From contig NZ_CAIJDE010000047.1 of the NCBI RefSeq assembly GCF_903819335.1, forward strand, positions 1-64,000: a DNA stretch of 64,000 nucleotides. Direction: 5' to 3'. The DNA comes from Flavobacterium panici (GTDB lineage: Bacteria; Bacteroidota; Bacteroidia; Flavobacteriales; Flavobacteriaceae). A program made the translations under genes and the position numbers. Shown piece after piece: positions 63,121-64,000 of this stretch. The notes beneath the pieces are model-generated. The model saw only the letters and a program-made list of their open reading frames with translations, did no database searches and was not told where the DNA came from. Within the stretch, counting starts at the first letter, position 1, and each line of letters opens with the position of its first letter.

Positions 63121-63759
63121 ATGAAAAAAATATTTTACCTGTTTTTACTTTTTTCAATCTCATCCTTTTCTCAGGAAATTGCTTTGCTTAAATACAGCGG
63201 CGGCGGCGATTGGTATGCAAACCCAACATCGTTGCCTAATTTAATTCGTTTTTGCAATTCTACTATAAATACCAGAATAAAAGCAAAACCATCGACAGTT
63301 GAGCCAAGTAATCCTGATTTACTTTCTTATCCGTTTGTACACATGACCGGACACGGAAATGTTGTTTTCAGCGATTCTGACATAACCAATCTTAGAAATT
63401 ATTTATACGGAGGCGGTTTTCTTCATATTGATGATAATTACGGAATGGATCAATACATTCGAAAAGAAATCAAAAAAATATTCCCGAATAATAATTTAGT
63501 TGAAATTCCTGCAAATCACGCGATTTTTCAAAAACCATTTCCGTTCCCAAACGGATTACCAAAAATTCACGAACATGACGGAACCCGTCCGCAGGCGTTT
63601 GGAATTTTTGTAGAGAATAAATTGGTTTTATTATATACTTACGAATGCGATTTAGGTGACGGCTGGGAAGATCCAGAAGTACATAATGATCCGGCAAATG
63701 TTCGTGACAAGGCTTTAAAAATGGGCGCTAACATTATCAATTATATTTTTACCAATTAA
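63121..63759 (+). CDS. DUF4159-family exported protein
   Basis: 212 residues: signal peptide MKKIFYLFLLFSISSFSQ, then a single DUF4159 domain. Family words seen are KYSGGGDWYANPTSLPNL, HMTGHGNVVFSD and YGGGFLHIDDNYG, the last two resembling the core of glutamine-amidotransferase-like folds. Function unknown; members are conserved in Bacteroidota, sometimes near MoxR/BatA-type genes. It probably shares a transcript with the methyltransferase gene that starts 11 bases later. Confidence 0.85.
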   Translation: MKKIFYLFLLFSISSFSQEIALLKYSGGGDWYANPTSLPNLIRFCNSTINTRIKAKPSTVEPSNPDLLSYPFVHMTGHGNVVFSDSDITNLRNYLYGGGFLHIDDNYGMDQYIRKEIKKIFPNNNLVEIPANHAIFQKPFPFPNGLPKIHEHDGTRPQAFGIFVENKLVLLYTYECDLGDGWEDPEVHNDPANVRDKALKMGANIINYIFTN

Positions 63760-63770
63760 ACTTTTTAAAA

Positions 63771-64000
63771 GTGCAGCTTACTCACGAAGAAAATCAATTT
63801 GAGCGAAAAACATTTCCTATAACTCTGGTTTGCGATCATATTTATTTTCAGCAAAACATAGGTTCGCTTTTTAGAATTTCTGAGGCTTTTGGTGTCGAAA
63901 ATATTATTTTTCTTGGAAAAGATATTCCGCTTACGCCGAGAAAAATCAACAAAACTTCCCGCAGTACACATCTTCATGTACCGCATCAAATTATAGAAGA
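63771..64000 (+). CDS. SpoU/TrmH-family RNA methyltransferase, 3' end outside window
   Basis: Partial gene; 76 complete codons are visible. It begins with GTG (MQLTHEENQFERKTFPITLVCDH) and has the SpoU-type first motif in QQNIGSLFRISEAFGVENIIFLG followed by a basic RKINKTSRSTHLHVPH segment. This is typical of small SPOUT 2'-O-ribose methyltransferases acting on tRNA or rRNA. The catalytic C-terminal knot lies beyond the window, so the exact target is unknown. The minus-strand open frame over the same bases is a shadow. Confidence 0.85.
   Translation, partial: MQLTHEENQFERKTFPITLVCDHIYFQQNIGSLFRISEAFGVENIIFLGKDIPLTPRKINKTSRSTHLHVPHQIIE

Noticed and set aside
63765-63989. Minus-strand open frame of 74 codons at the right edge
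   Set aside because: It is the shadow of a SpoU-type methyltransferase on the plus strand, whose motifs are clear from the GTG at 63771.

Overview
The window looks like chromosome of a Flavobacterium (Bacteroidota). It is AT-rich and carries two SusC/SusD pairs, a type IX secretion C-terminal domain, bacillithiol biosynthesis (bshA), lipoproteins with short Bacteroidota-type signals, and promoters of the TAnnTTTG type. The left third has the same gene order as the chitin utilisation locus I know from Flavobacterium johnsoniae. I infer a close relative or that species from memory of the family, not from a search.

Layout. 174-947: a TlpA-like thioredoxin. 1452-25337: the chitin locus, namely the giant secreted two-headed chitinase ChiA, a GH20 hexosaminidase, a GlcN-6-P deaminase fused to a LmbE-like domain, SusD/SusC pair 1, a GH18 lipoprotein chitinase, SusD/SusC pair 2 (all minus strand), then on the plus strand a LytS-type kinase, a LytTR response regulator and an MFS sugar transporter. 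25440-37256: mixed housekeeping genes (transaldolase-like, SDR, SRP RNA, glutaminyl cyclotransferase, hutI and hutG, DEAD-box helicase) ending in a TPR hybrid histidine kinase. 37619-37964: two tandem 41-43 residue double-glycine leader peptides. 38069-49559: dicarboxylate symporter, aroC, phosphoesterase, bshA, a repeat-rich gap, Fe-S electron-transfer proteins, MCE protein and amidase. 49693-56176: LptD-like protein, RidA, mgsA, GlcNAc kinase-like, gapA and pfkA. 56488-64000: TamB, tsaD, rsmE, a DUF4159 protein and a truncated TrmH/SpoU methyltransferase.

How it fits together. ChiA and the surface lipoproteins would cut chitin outside the cell, the two SusCD pairs import oligomers, the GH20 enzyme makes GlcNAc in the periplasm, and the MFS protein brings it through the inner membrane. 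A BadF/NagK-type kinase 30 kb away (53116) can phosphorylate it, NagB makes fructose-6-P, and pfkA/gapA lie next to the kinase. The two susC promoters share a block of about 100 bp with paired 9-bp direct repeats 12 bp apart. This is the classic LytTR-type arrangement, and the LytTR regulator is encoded next door.

Least explained. The two GG-leader peptides lie head-to-head with an orphan hybrid kinase. A 13-bp inverted repeat encloses the start codon of the lipoprotein chitinase. A strong hairpin separates susD from nagB. tamB appears to lack any ordinary start codon for its charged N-terminus. Several families of dispersed palindromic repeats cluster at 43.9-44.5 kb and recur at 1.1 and 63.0 kb.
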